A DNA stretch of 64,000 bases from Pelobates cultripes (taxonomy: Eukaryota > Chordata > Amphibia > Anura > Pelobatidae), in NCBI GenBank assembly GCA_933207985.1, contig OW240917.1:112456427-112520426 (forward strand), written 5' to 3'. Shown here in pieces: positions 1 through 8,830 of the stretch. How positions within the stretch are numbered: the stretch's first letter is position 1; every line of letters starts with the position of its first letter. The notes beneath the pieces are model-generated. The model saw only the letters and a list, made by a program, of their open reading frames with translations. It was not told the DNA's origin and searched no databases. Both the position numbers and the translations under genes were made by a program.

Positions 1-175
1 NNNNNNNNNNNNNNNNNNNNNNNNNNNNNNNNNNNNNNNNNNNNNNNNNNNNNNNNNNNNNNNNNNNNNNNNNNNNNNNNNNNNNNNNNNNNNNNNNNNN
101 NNNNNNNNNNNNNNNNNNNNNNNNNNNNNNNNNNNNNNNNNNNNNNNNNNNNNNNNNNNNNNNNNNNNNNNNNNN
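1..175. other. Assembly gap
   Basis: Run of N at the window edge. It cuts into the Penelope-like RT reading frame that lies on the minus strand immediately to its right, so the C-terminal half of that gene is missing or unassembled here. Confidence 0.99.
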
Positions 176-1735
176 CTAAATCTAAAAAATCAATATGGTT
201 ATTACTATATGTAGAGGTTAAAATGATTCCCCACTCATTATGGTTTAAATCCTCTAAAAACTTATTAAGCTGTATTTCACCATCTTTCCAAATAAAAAAG
301 ATATCATCGATATAACGGCGATAGGACACCAAGCTCGCAGATTGTGTATTATTGGCAATCACTGTTTCCTCCCAATATGCCATGAATAAATTAGCATAGC
401 TTGGTGCGAACTTGGTGCCCATCGCCGTTCCGGTAATTTGTAGAAAAAAAGAATCTTTAAACCAAAAATAATTATTGGTTAAAATAAGTAAAATACCTTC
501 CACTATAAAATCTATTTGTATCTCTTTAAAATCAGATTTATTTAAAAAATATTTAATAGCCTCTATCCCCAAATGGTGCGGTATTATGCTATACAGAGAG
601 CTTACATCACAAGTTACTAACAAGTAATTATCTTGCCATTCCATTTCCTCTAGTGTTTGGAGCATATGGATAGTGTCTTTTAAATAAGACGGATTTTTTA
701 TAACAATCGGTTGTAATAATCTATCTATATACTCCGAAACCCTCGAGGAGATGGAGTCTATCCCTGAGATAATCGTTCTCCCTGGAGGGTTTTCTTTATT
801 TTTGTGAACTTTAGGTAAATAATAAAAAACAGGTGTTTTTGGATATGCTATAGATAAGTATTTTTTCTCTTCCTCAGTTAGAATTCCTAATGTGGTACCT
901 TTAATAATGTAATTTTTAAATTTCTCTTGTATATTTTGACTTGGATTACTATTTATCTTCTTATATGTATTAGTATCTAATAAGATCCTTTCTGCTTCTG
1001 TGACATAACTTTCTGTATTTAAAACTACAACTCCTCCTCCTTTATCCGCAGGTTTAATGATGACACTTTCATCATTCCTTAGATTATCAATAGCTTTAAA
1101 TTCTCGTATAGTCATATTCTTTTGAAATTTATTCAATCTTTTAATTTTTTGTGCATCTCTCATTATCATCTTTTCAAATGTTTTCATTTCATCTGAAATT
1201 AGAAACTTGGGAAAAAATTGGGATTTAGGTTTAAGTTCTGTATGTATGTATTCAGATTCTTTTTCAGTGACATAATTAGATGGTTTGTTATAAAAAAACT
1301 TCTTTAAAGATAATTGTCTAATAAATTTTTGGATATCAATAAAAAAATCAAATTCATTAACATCTGAAGTGGGAGCAAATTTTAAACCCTTTGTTAGAAT
1401 ATTAATTTGTTCCTCTTTAAGTGGAGACCCTGTTAGATTAAAAATCCCTTCTGTATTCAGTTTCTGCCCCTCTTTTCTCTGCCCCGTATTTCTTCTTCCT
1501 CTTCTTCTCCTATTTCCCCTTCTTCTGATATTCTTGACCGTTTCCCTAGGGTCTCCCCTAACTGTTGGGATCGTTTGCGATGGTGTTGGAATGGGTCTTG
1601 TCGAAAAAAAGTATCCTGATCTTGATTTTCTAATCCATTGAATCTATTCGTAAGAGGTATTTCATTAGGGTTATTGGATTGAAAATTCCTTCTTTCCACT
1701 CTAGGTGGTTGTCTAAATTCTCTACGTTGATAATC
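176..1735 (-). pseudogene. PLE-A first copy: N-terminal region and reverse transcriptase, inverted and partial
   Basis: Read on the minus strand, one frame from about 1499 to the gap at 175 has no stop. It contains the Penelope RT landmarks in order: PADKGGGVVV, LPKVHKN, CDVSSLYSIIPH (motif A aspartate), GTAMGTKFAPSYANLFM, and YRRYIDDIFFIW (catalytic YIDD). The enzyme copies element RNA at the target site. The N-terminal part (1736 down to about 1500) is in another frame, which stops at 1457. The shift falls in the GA-rich stretch around 1500-1545, so one indel breaks this copy. The frame runs into the gap, so the C-terminus is unseen. The segment lies head-to-head with the GIY-YIG tail on the plus strand. 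Confidence 0.85.
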
Positions 1736-2029
1736 AATCTCATATACGTGGGAAGAACAATTAGAAATGTACACATAAGGGTTGAGGAACATGTGAGGAA
1801 TATAAAAAAAGGATTAGAAACACATAGCGTTTCGAATCATTTTAAAATCCACCATAATAAAGATCCGAGAGATATGTTTTTTTGTGCAATTAAAGCGGTA
1901 CATAGAGATTGGAGAGGGGGAGATTTTAATAGAAAAATAGGGGAAGAAGAGATGAAATGCATCTACAATTTTAAAACATTGATTCCATATGGGCTCAATC
2001 AAGATTTTGAACTATGTCATTTCCTATAA
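1736..2029 (+). pseudogene. PLE-A first copy: GIY-YIG endonuclease fragment
   Basis: The plus strand encodes the last 97 or so residues of the element protein, beginning inside the GIY-YIG domain at LIYVGRTIRNVHIRVEEH and ending in the same stop as the intact second copy (10521-10814), without indels between them. The GIY-YIG nuclease nicks target DNA to prime reverse transcription. Everything upstream of this point is missing in this orientation and instead lies inverted to the left, so the fragment has no start codon of its own; the ATG at 1679 is in inverted sequence and is not a real start. Confidence 0.85.
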
Positions 2030-2070
2030 AAAGATATAAACATTTACATTATTATATTTTTAGTTTTAAT
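2030..2070 (+). other. PLE-A 3' UTR, left part, split by DIRS-A
   Basis: The 41 bases after the stop match 10815-10855 and then stop abruptly. The matching sequence resumes at 8044. This marks the insertion point of the DIRS element in the AT-rich 3' UTR. A short TTTTAATT stretch is present on both sides of the insertion. Confidence 0.85.
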
Positions 2071-2080
2071 TTTATCACAT

Positions 2081-2216
2081 GACAGGAGGCTTCGTATTTT
2101 GCATAATCTTTCTTTACTAACTCCATAGCAGCAAAGAAAAAAGTGACATAACTGAGAACCAATCACAATGCAGTATAGAGTATAAGAGGTGTAACGTATG
2201 ACATCATTTCCTCTTT
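2081..2216 (+). repeat. DIRS-A left inverted terminal repeat
   Basis: This sequence is the reverse complement of 7855-7989 over about 135 bp with few mismatches. It starts with GACAGGAGGC and ends in the stretch TTTCCTCTTT. Pairing between the two ends is part of the DIRS replication scheme. Confidence 0.9.
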
Positions 2217-3122
2217 CTTTGCTGCTCCATCACAAGATAAGTACAGACTTGGTTTTCCTCTCTGTCCTTACACTATTGTCATCTATATCTAAGAACTACT
2301 GTCTAATATTTCTATTACTATTACATTTATTCATTATGTTATTTTAGTGCTTCTGTATTGTTACCTTTTCCACTGCTTTTATTTGGCTTACCCCCTTTCA
2401 GGGAGTCTTAACGGCATTTTCGCAGTTTTCACCTATTCTTCCTAGTGTCAGTTAAATTTGCGGGTTTCTTTCCCGCCTTATCGTCATTCGCACGTTTTTT
2501 CACGAACGGCACTTCTGTTCGCATAGACTTGTTCCCTTTGCGAACGCCTAGCGTTCGGCAAATTCCCGCGAACGTCTCTTATTAGGCGCTTGCATTCTCC
2601 GTTCGGCTGATTCGTACGCCCGAACGCCCGCCGTTCGGGTAATTTTTTGCCGCTCAAACATCTAGGGGAGGTACTAAAACCTCCCATTTCCTTCTGCTTT
2701 CAGTCCGGCGGCCATTTTAAACGGCTACTACTATCCTGCTTGCTACTCCAGCCTATTATTACTGCACAAATACTCTGGAATACTCTTTGAACTCTGCAGC
2801 CTTATCAGCTCACTGTGGGACCAGTATCAGGTTAGTGCTTTGCACTTGGGGTCGGTTTCAGCCAGTGGGAATACCCTTATTCTGGCAGGGGTGAACCCCC
2901 TTTCATGTGCTGCTGAAAGGATCTGTTTATGCAGGATTCCAAATTCCTGGGTGAGCCCCAGCGACAGCCCTCGCTTGACCTACCAGTCGCATAGCGCTTT
3001 CAGGTTAACCACTACCTATTCTACACCACCCCCTGGTCCCCAGGCCTCCCCATTTTGTGCCACAAGTACCACAAGTGCCCTCACGCATATTCACCGGGTG
3101 AGCCCCGAGTGTGATTAACAAC
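2217..3122 (+). other. DIRS-A 5' UTR
   Basis: No convincing gene in these roughly 900 bases. They hold the GTTCG/CGAAC cluster at 2510-2640 and a CT-rich stretch just before the gag start. The promoter of the element probably lies here, but no clear TATA box was found. Confidence 0.6.
2510..2640. repeat. Cluster of GTTCG / CGAAC half-sites in DIRS-A 5' UTR
   Basis: About eight copies of the five-base word GTTCG or its complement CGAAC occur in 130 bp, several in back-to-back palindromic pairs such as GCGAACGCCTAGCGTTCG and CCCGAACGCCCGCCGTTCGG. The spacing and alternating orientation could form hairpins or be paired protein-binding half-sites. The function is unknown. Confidence 0.6.
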
Positions 3123-4465
3123 ATGGAAGAATCCCAAAATCCCTCAGATCTCCAGGCCATGATTGCAGCAGCGGTTGCTGCATCCATGGAAAAAGCTTTG
3201 GCTAAGTCGTTCCAATTGGAACAAGACGCATCTAAGCCCATTCCCAAACGGGATCATTATGGGGCGGATTCGGAAGACTCCGATTCCTCCAGGGAACGCT
3301 CCCACCCCCCTAAGCGCCATTGGAAAGGCGAGGCTATGGGACCACGTAAATCCAAAGGAAAGGCCCCTGCTAAACGCAGACGAGACAAGCAAATCATCAC
3401 AAAAACCCGCTCAGGTTTCCTCTGGGGAAGAGGACGCAGGTCCCTCACACGCGTTAGCCGTGGTTGACGAATGGCAGGCGGCAGCCTCCGACCAAGAGGA
3501 ATCCGACTACTCCGCTGCCAAATCGGACCCTTACTTTATAGGGGAACAGACCCTGGGTGAGCCCCAGGACTCCGGGACCACATCCCTAGACATCCCACAA
3601 GAGGGTTCAGAAATATTTTTGGACAATTCTGGCCTCGGAATGTTCGATCCTAGGAACATTCGCCATCCCCGTTCGGAAGAATGGACACCACCCGAACACT
3701 TGACCAGATTCATGCACTTCTGGCTCCGGAAGTCTCTGGACAAAGAAGTGAGAAAGCGTATGAGATCTGAATGTCCTCGCCCGAGCCTACCAGATAAGGT
3801 AGCACACACCCCCGAATTCGACCCGCTTATGACCACATTCATGTCCCGCGGGGGTCGGGACCCACGCAAGGGTGTGGAACGTGGTTTCAAGGCAGCTCAG
3901 GACAAACTATTAGATGCCATCGGGCCTTTGGCGAGGATCATGGATATGGCAGATGATGCCTATGAAAGGGCTGATGACTTCTCCCCAGATATGGTGCGTG
4001 AGTGGGCACGAGATACCCGAGAGTGGGCACAAAGGTGCTTCTGTTTCCTCGGGAACACTAATGTGGCCCTCTCTTTGGAGAGGCGCCGAGCAGCACTTTT
4101 CAGAATCGATGACAAGCTTGTCGAACTGGGGGATAAAGAATTAGGCCCTTTGGCACAGGGCAAACTGTTTGGCGAGGCCTTCCTTACTGAGCTTAATAAG
4201 AGGGTCAACATATTCACTTCCCTCAATAAGGCACAAACATCAATGCGGAAAGTGTTCCGCGGCCACAACACCCGTGGTGTTTTTGGGAGGGCTGGTCGGC
4301 AGAGGGGCCGTGCCACCAGCCGCTTCTGGCCATCCGGCCCCTGCACAACCAGGTCGCAACCATTCTACACAGATCCATCTGCACGCCATCGATTCCATCA
4401 GTTCAGGGGATCGGAACGTGGCCGTGGCGGCCGAGGACGCTCCCGAGCGAGATTCTCCAACGGTA
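3123..4465 (+). pseudogene. DIRS-A gag-like protein (frameshifted)
   Basis: The N-terminus starts at the ATG at 3123 (MEESQNPSDLQAM), passes through an acidic/serine-rich segment and a basic cluster (APAKRRRDK), then the natural reading continues one frame over from about 3390 (SSQKPAQVSSGEEDAGPSH). This points to a one-base indel near 3389. The body carries a DIRS gag-like helical region (FMHFWLRKSLDKEVRKRM; FKAAQDKLLDAIGPLARIMD) and ends in an RG-rich nucleic-acid-binding tail at about 4280-4465 (GRGGRGRSRAR). The second frame stays open by chance to 5763 over the RT gene. Gag would form the particle in which the RNA is copied. An ATG at 3163 in the second frame is not the natural start. 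Confidence 0.72.
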
Positions 4466-7288
4466 AGTTACCATTCTATACTGCCTCTAAACCCTTGCTA
4501 TATCGCAGGTCGTGTTTCTCTTTTTTTCCAGAATTGGGCAGACCTCTCCTCCGACACATGGATACTTCGGACGGTGCGGGGCTATCAAATAGAATTCGAG
4601 ACGAGGCCACTCCAACAGGCACCACCTCGCCCGATTCAGTTTTCACGGGCATGCGCTTCTTTGATAGACATGGAACTTCAGGACTTACACGCCAAGGGTG
4701 CCATCCAACCAGCTCCGGACTCAACCGGGTTCTACAGCAATATCTTCCTAGTCAGGAAGAAAACTGGAGAATTCCGTCCCGTCATCAACCTCAAGGAGCT
4801 CAATTCCTATGTGGTGTACCGCCACTTCAAAATGGAGGGTATCCATCTTCTCCGGGACCTACTGCGAGACAACGATTGGTTCACGCGTCTAGACCTAAAG
4901 GACGCATACCTTACCATACCGGTGCACGAAAGGAGCCGCTCATATCTCCGCTTCTACTGGCACGGGACACCTTGGCAATTCACCTGTCTCCCGTTCGGCC
5001 TCAGTTCGGCCCCATGGTGTTTCACCAAAATGATGAAGCCGGTAATGGCGAGACTAAGGGCCCAAGGCATAAGATGCATCGTCTACCTCGACGACATCTT
5101 GATATTCGACGAGGATGCAAGGACCCTAAAGAGACATACAGACTACGCCGTACACCTCCTCGACTCACTGGGTTTCGTTATCAACGGCCCCAAGTCATCA
5201 CTGACGCCTGCTCAGTCGATCGAATTCCTTGGGTTCGAGATAGACTCAATATCGTGCACGCTACGCCTCCCGGCCGCAAAAATTGCCACCATCCGCAGAG
5301 AAATTCGGAAGGTACTTCGACTGACATCCATACCTTTACGTCTACTAGCACAAATAGTGGGCCTTCTCTCGTCATCCATCCAGGCCATCTTTCCTGGACC
5401 CCTGCATTACAGAGCCATGCAACGCCTCAAGACAAAGTTCCTTCGCAAAGACCCAACATACGACCAACCGGTCCCCATGTCGGACGAAGTTCGGGAGGAA
5501 CTGCACTGGTGGCTGAACTGCATGCAGGCTTGGAATGGCCGGGCGAAATCAACCAGACTTCATATTGGAGTCAGACGCCAGCCGCTCAGGCTGGGGAGCA
5601 ACAGACGGCACCTCCTCCACGGGGGGAGTGTGGACTCCCCAAGAACTTTCGATGCACATCAACTGTTTGGAGCTCCTGGCGGGATCGTTCGCCATTCGCA
5701 GTCTGGCAAAAGAACGATCCAACTGCTGCATCCTTCTCCGGATGGACAACGTCTCGGCGGTAAGATACATCAACCGACTCGGAGGCACCCGCTCCCAAGC
5801 ATTAGTAGAACTCACGAAGGAAATCTTCGATTATTGTCTGCCTCGCAACATCACGCTATTAGCGGAACACTTACCAGGAGAGACCAACACGACAGCAGAT
5901 TGGTACTCACGCCACTGGAGGGACGCCAGCGACTGGCAACTAGACCCTCACGTTTTCACGATGCTAGATGCACAGAGGGGCCCCTTCTCCCTGGACTTAT
6001 TCGCCTCCCGCAACAACCGTCAGACGAAGGACTTCTTCAGTTGGCTCCCAGATCCGGAGAGTCTAGCAACCGACGCGTTTCTGCAACAATGGCCACAACA
6101 CGGGGCTTACGCCTTCCCTCCATTCTCGATGATTACGAGGGTTCTCCACCGAATCCGCAGGCAGAGGGTGATACTGACCCTCATCGCACCTCTATGGCAA
6201 AGCCAACCATGGTTCCCGGACCTTCTGGAACTATCGAACAAGGATCCCCTCCTCCTACCAGATACTCCATCCATTCTCAGGAACCCGATGGGACTTCCCC
6301 ATCCGCTGGTCCAAGAGGGCCGACTGCCCCTGGTGGCTTGGACTCTTTCAGGGGTTCCTGGCGAACCGAGGATTTATCGCAGGAAACTAGAGAGCTCCTA
6401 TGGGACTCATGGGCGCCAGGAACAAGGAGGTGCTACTTATCAGCATGGCACTGCTGGACTACTTGGTGTCTGGGACGGGATCTCAATCCCTTTACGGCAC
6501 CTATTCCCTCCATCATGAATTTCCTCACCTCTCTGTTCACAACCGGGAAGTCATACCGGTCCATCAATGTGATACGTTCAGCCATCTCAGCGGCTCATAC
6601 GCCGATTCAAGGGACACCAGTGGGCCAGAACCCACTCATCTGTAGACTCCTCCGTGGCATGCGCCTTCGGCGCCCCCCGGAACCCAAATACTCGAGACTC
6701 TGGGACGTTGGCATAGTCTTACAGTTTTTACGGGACTGGCCCCCTAATGAGAACTTATCACTCCGCCAGCTTACGGCAAAGTTCACCTTCCTACTGTGCC
6801 TAGTCTCCTTTCGTCGGGTGTCCGATGTACGCGCTTTCGATGCCGACGCATTTACCTTCTGCCCAGCGGGAGTAACCTTCCAGATCTCTAGACGCACGAA
6901 ATCTGACTCTTCCTCTGTTTTTTACCCCTTTTTTCCCTCAGACCCACAACTCTGTGTGGTCTCTACTCTTCGTCGATACGTGGAAGCCACCGCGACGTTG
7001 CGGCCTACTTCCAATCGCCAACTTCTCATCTCTTACGTCCGCCCCTACGCTCCAGTCTCGGTTACTACGTTGGCCAGATGGGTTAGATGGCTATTAGCCC
7101 TCGCCGGGATAGACCAGGCTTTTGGTGCACACTCAGTCCGAGGGGCCGCGGCCTCTTCTGCCTACGCAGCGGGGGCCTCCCTTCCAGATATTTTACGAGC
7201 GGCGGACTGGACCAGAGAATCCACCTTTAGGACGTTCTATTTCCGTCCTCCATCTAACCCAGCTTTTGCTCTACTTACTCAGCGTTGA
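4169..7288 (+). CDS. DIRS-A composite frame: reverse transcriptase (front) and tyrosine recombinase (back)
   Basis: One frame is open for 1039 codons but holds two separate genes. Codons from about 4515 to 5545 encode the RT: GEFRPVINLKELN, FTRLDLKDAYLTIPVHE (motif A), LPFGLSSAPWCF and IVYLDDILIF (catalytic YLDD). Codons from about 6330 to 7288 encode the tyrosine recombinase, with a core-binding region (LWDSWAPGTRRCYLSAW), catalytic arginine in SFRRVSDVRAFD, the HSVRGAAASSAYAAG box and the nucleophile tyrosine in STFRTFYFRPPS. The recombinase inserts the circular DNA copy. The middle third (about 5545-6330) is low-complexity and is the shadow of RNase H in the next frame. A one-base indel near 5545 has probably moved the RT out of its RNase H frame and into the recombinase frame. 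Confidence 0.85.
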   Translation: MARPSLLSLIRGSTYSLPSIRHKHQCGKCSAATTPVVFLGGLVGRGAVPPAASGHPAPAQPGRNHSTQIHLHAIDSISSGDRNVAVAAEDAPERDSPTVSYHSILPLNPCYIAGRVSLFFQNWADLSSDTWILRTVRGYQIEFETRPLQQAPPRPIQFSRACASLIDMELQDLHAKGAIQPAPDSTGFYSNIFLVRKKTGEFRPVINLKELNSYVVYRHFKMEGIHLLRDLLRDNDWFTRLDLKDAYLTIPVHERSRSYLRFYWHGTPWQFTCLPFGLSSAPWCFTKMMKPVMARLRAQGIRCIVYLDDILIFDEDARTLKRHTDYAVHLLDSLGFVINGPKSSLTPAQSIEFLGFEIDSISCTLRLPAAKIATIRREIRKVLRLTSIPLRLLAQIVGLLSSSIQAIFPGPLHYRAMQRLKTKFLRKDPTYDQPVPMSDEVREELHWWLNCMQAWNGRAKSTRLHIGVRRQPLRLGSNRRHLLHGGSVDSPRTFDAHQLFGAPGGIVRHSQSGKRTIQLLHPSPDGQRLGGKIHQPTRRHPLPSISRTHEGNLRLLSASQHHAISGTLTRRDQHDSRLVLTPLEGRQRLATRPSRFHDARCTEGPLLPGLIRLPQQPSDEGLLQLAPRSGESSNRRVSATMATTRGLRLPSILDDYEGSPPNPQAEGDTDPHRTSMAKPTMVPGPSGTIEQGSPPPTRYSIHSQEPDGTSPSAGPRGPTAPGGLDSFRGSWRTEDLSQETRELLWDSWAPGTRRCYLSAWHCWTTWCLGRDLNPFTAPIPSIMNFLTSLFTTGKSYRSINVIRSAISAAHTPIQGTPVGQNPLICRLLRGMRLRRPPEPKYSRLWDVGIVLQFLRDWPPNENLSLRQLTAKFTFLLCLVSFRRVSDVRAFDADAFTFCPAGVTFQISRRTKSDSSSVFYPFFPSDPQLCVVSTLRRYVEATATLRPTSNRQLLISYVRPYAPVSVTTLARWVRWLLALAGIDQAFGAHSVRGAAASSAYAAGASLPDILRAADWTRESTFRTFYFRPPSNPAFALLTQR
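5535..6518 (+). CDS. DIRS-A RNase H domain frame
   Basis: A 327-codon frame encodes the RNase H that degrades the RNA template after reverse transcription. Key residues are visible: FILESDASRSGWGA (first aspartate), CLELLAG (glutamate), LRMDNVSAVRYINRLGG (second aspartate) and the TADWYSRHW end motif, followed by the typical DIRS extension FSLDLFASRNNRQTKDFFSW. In intact DIRS elements this is continuous with the RT. Here the join is lost by an indel near 5545, so the apparent ATG at 5535 is only the first methionine in the frame. The 3' end overlaps the recombinase frame, as is normal for DIRS. Confidence 0.85.
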   Translation: MAGRNQPDFILESDASRSGWGATDGTSSTGGVWTPQELSMHINCLELLAGSFAIRSLAKERSNCCILLRMDNVSAVRYINRLGGTRSQALVELTKEIFDYCLPRNITLLAEHLPGETNTTADWYSRHWRDASDWQLDPHVFTMLDAQRGPFSLDLFASRNNRQTKDFFSWLPDPESLATDAFLQQWPQHGAYAFPPFSMITRVLHRIRRQRVILTLIAPLWQSQPWFPDLLELSNKDPLLLPDTPSILRNPMGLPHPLVQEGRLPLVAWTLSGVPGEPRIYRRKLESSYGTHGRQEQGGATYQHGTAGLLGVWDGISIPLRHLFPPS

Positions 7289-7291
7289 AAT

Positions 7292-7393
7292 TGCAAAATA
7301 CGAAGCCTCCTATCATGTGATAAAATTGAAGATTATGCTAGCTTCAGTGTACAGATAATCTTAATTTTAATAATGACAGGAGGCGAGTATTTT
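7292..7393 (+). repeat. DIRS-A internal complementary region
   Basis: Two abutting pieces. The first is the reverse complement of the extreme left end (about 2073-2111), the second is the reverse complement of the extreme right end (about 7971-8040), including the odd GATTATGCTAGCTTCAGTG stretch. This splint is thought to bring the two ends together to form the circular intermediate. It begins just after the recombinase stop. Confidence 0.9.
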
Positions 7394-7854
7394 CCCACCC
7401 TGCTCTCTTTCGCTCTTCCCCACCTCTGTCTTCATGTATACTTCTGTCTCTTTATTCACATGTTTTTGTGCTAAATGCCTAAGTTGTCTTCTTACAATTA
7501 ATACAGATATTTCATATGGGTGGGATGGCTTAGGTAGCATCAATAGATGGGTGGAATGTATTCGCTCTATTGCAGTATGATGGTTACTTAATCATAAGGG
7601 ATAGACATCTCGTTGTTTTACACAACCATCTCCGGAATCTAATACCCTTTTACATTCTCGTTTCAGTTTAACCAGATGAATCAGGACACTGAAGACTTCC
7701 TTCAAGATATCATCATCATCTTGTCATGGAAGTTCGTCACTTGACACCAAGAACTCTTCCCTGTCAAGAATTCTTCATACGTTTATGTTCTATTTTCATG
7801 TTATACGTTATCTTTATTGTTTCTGCATTGTGATCTTGTGATGTCGCATGCTTT
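7394..7854 (+). other. DIRS-A 3' non-coding segment
   Basis: About 460 bases between the internal complementary region and the right inverted repeat. No reading frame or known motif was recognised. Confidence 0.6.
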
Positions 7855-7989
7855 AAAGAGGAAATGATGTCATACGTTACACCTCTTATACTCTATACTG
7901 CATTGTGATTGGTTCTCAGTTATGTCACTTTTTTCTTTGCTGCTATGGAGTTAGTAAAGAAAGATTATGCAAAATACTCGCCTCCTGTC
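7855..7989 (+). repeat. DIRS-A right inverted terminal repeat
   Basis: Reverse complement of 2081-2216. A right-end-only extension (about 7990-8043, rich in AAAATTAAGATT) follows and is copied into the internal complementary region. Confidence 0.9.
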
Positions 7990-8405
7990 ATTATTAAAAT
8001 TAAGATTATCTGTACACTGAAGCTAGCATAATCTTCAATTATTTTAATTATTTTATAACTATTTATTAAGATTTCAATTAATATCCTTTTAGAATTTTAA
8101 CCTATATACTATCGAAAGAGGGGGAAGGAGGGATAATTAATTATCTGACTATATTCCTGTTTCTTTTAAAATATTAATTTATTCATTTATTTACACATAC
8201 ATTATAACAACACATGCATGGTCACTTTATATGCAATGAAGTAATTCACTTGTTTTATATAATCAGCACCATCACTTTAAATATTGGGACTTAATATGCA
8301 CATCGAATATATGATATGTATGTAAAAAAGAAATCTCATATAACTATGTTTGATATATGTTTTTTTTCTACTTTATGAGACACCTTTGTGGGACAATGAA
8401 GAGTT

Positions 8406-8709
8406 ATAGAACGCATATTCTGCGTTCTATGTATACATAAAAATATGCAGAAATATGTCTGGGACGAAAAGAAGACTTGGAACGCATATTTTGCGTTCCA
8501 TTTATACAGGAGAATAGGAAAAGACAGACAACATTTGAAGTGGAACGCATCCTGCGTTCCACTTAGGATGGAACCCGGAAGTGACGATATCGTATTCACG
8601 TGACCGGAAATACACGTCCCCACTTGGAACGGAACCCGGAAGTGATGTCACCGCATCCACGAGGTTGGGAATATGGTAATGAAGGTGTGGAACGCACGCT
8701 TGCGTTCCA
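8406..8709. repeat. Four AACGCA...TGCGTT hairpins (PLE-A repeat, copy 1)
   Basis: Perfect short inverted repeats at 8406-8430 (arm ATAGAACGCA), 8478-8500 (TGGAACGCA), 8538-8564 (AAGTGGAACGCA, 12-bp arms, 3-nt loop) and 8688-8709 (TGGAACGCA). All share the AACGCA core with a 3 to 5 base loop. The same four recur in the second repeat at about 11213-11516. They could be RNA hairpins or paired binding sites. Confidence 0.85.
8574..8644 (+). promoter_or_regulatory. Two CCCGGAAGTG (ETS-type) motifs
   Basis: CCCGGAAGTG at 8574-8583 and 8635-8644, both within GGAACCCGGAAGTGA. The core CCGGAAGT is the classic ETS/GABP binding sequence. They lie 105-175 bp upstream of the TATA box, in promoter position. 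Confidence 0.5.
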
Positions 8710-8747
8710 AAGGGAATTTAGCCGCGAATTTTAATAGACTAAAGAGG

Positions 8748-8755
8748 TATAAAAG
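8748..8755 (+). promoter_or_regulatory. TATA box of PLE-A repeat
   Basis: TATAAAAG in the context GAGGTATAAAAGAACA, located 33 bp before the hammerhead-like core. It fits transcription starting just ahead of the ribozyme-like fold and running into the reading frame at 9321. The second repeat has the same box at 11555-11562. Confidence 0.55.
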
Positions 8756-8769
8756 AACATTGTCTGGAC

Positions 8770-8830
8770 AGTGGTTGTGAGAGCTGACTGAGGAAGCCAC
8801 AATAGGCGAAACGCGTTTTGGCTCACTTAT
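8770..8830 (+). ncRNA. Hammerhead-ribozyme-like core (PLE-A repeat, copy 1)
   Basis: The core box CTGAGGA (8788-8794, fits CUGANGA) is followed by a small stem GCC-ACAATA-GGC and GAAAC (8808-8812), then a short CGCG turn. GTGAG before the core and CTCAC after it (8822-8826) can pair as an outer stem. Hammerhead ribozymes are known in Penelope terminal repeats. The stems here are weak, so self-cleavage is not assured. Confidence 0.45.

Larger units (their letters stand above)
2071..8043 (+). mobile_element. DIRS-type tyrosine-recombinase retrotransposon (DIRS-A)
   Basis: About 6 kb and structurally complete: inverted terminal repeats (2081-2216 and 7855-7989), gag, overlapping RT/RNase H and tyrosine recombinase frames, and an internal complementary region (7292-7393) made of the complements of both ends. 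DIRS elements integrate through a tyrosine recombinase from a circular intermediate and leave no conventional target duplication. It lies in the 3' UTR of a Penelope element whose uninterrupted sequence is preserved at 10840-10870. Two single-base frame breaks (near 3389 and 5545) suggest that this copy cannot make all its proteins, although its termini look functional. Confidence 0.92.

Noticed and set aside
3163..5763. A single 866-codon protein starting at the ATG at 3163
   Set aside because: The first 75 or so codons are out of the natural gag frame, and the part after about 4465 is a shadow of the RT gene. Only the middle is gag.
5549..5815. Overlapping minus-strand frames inside DIRS-A
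   Set aside because: They lie opposite conserved RNase H coding sequence and have no domain; they are shadows.
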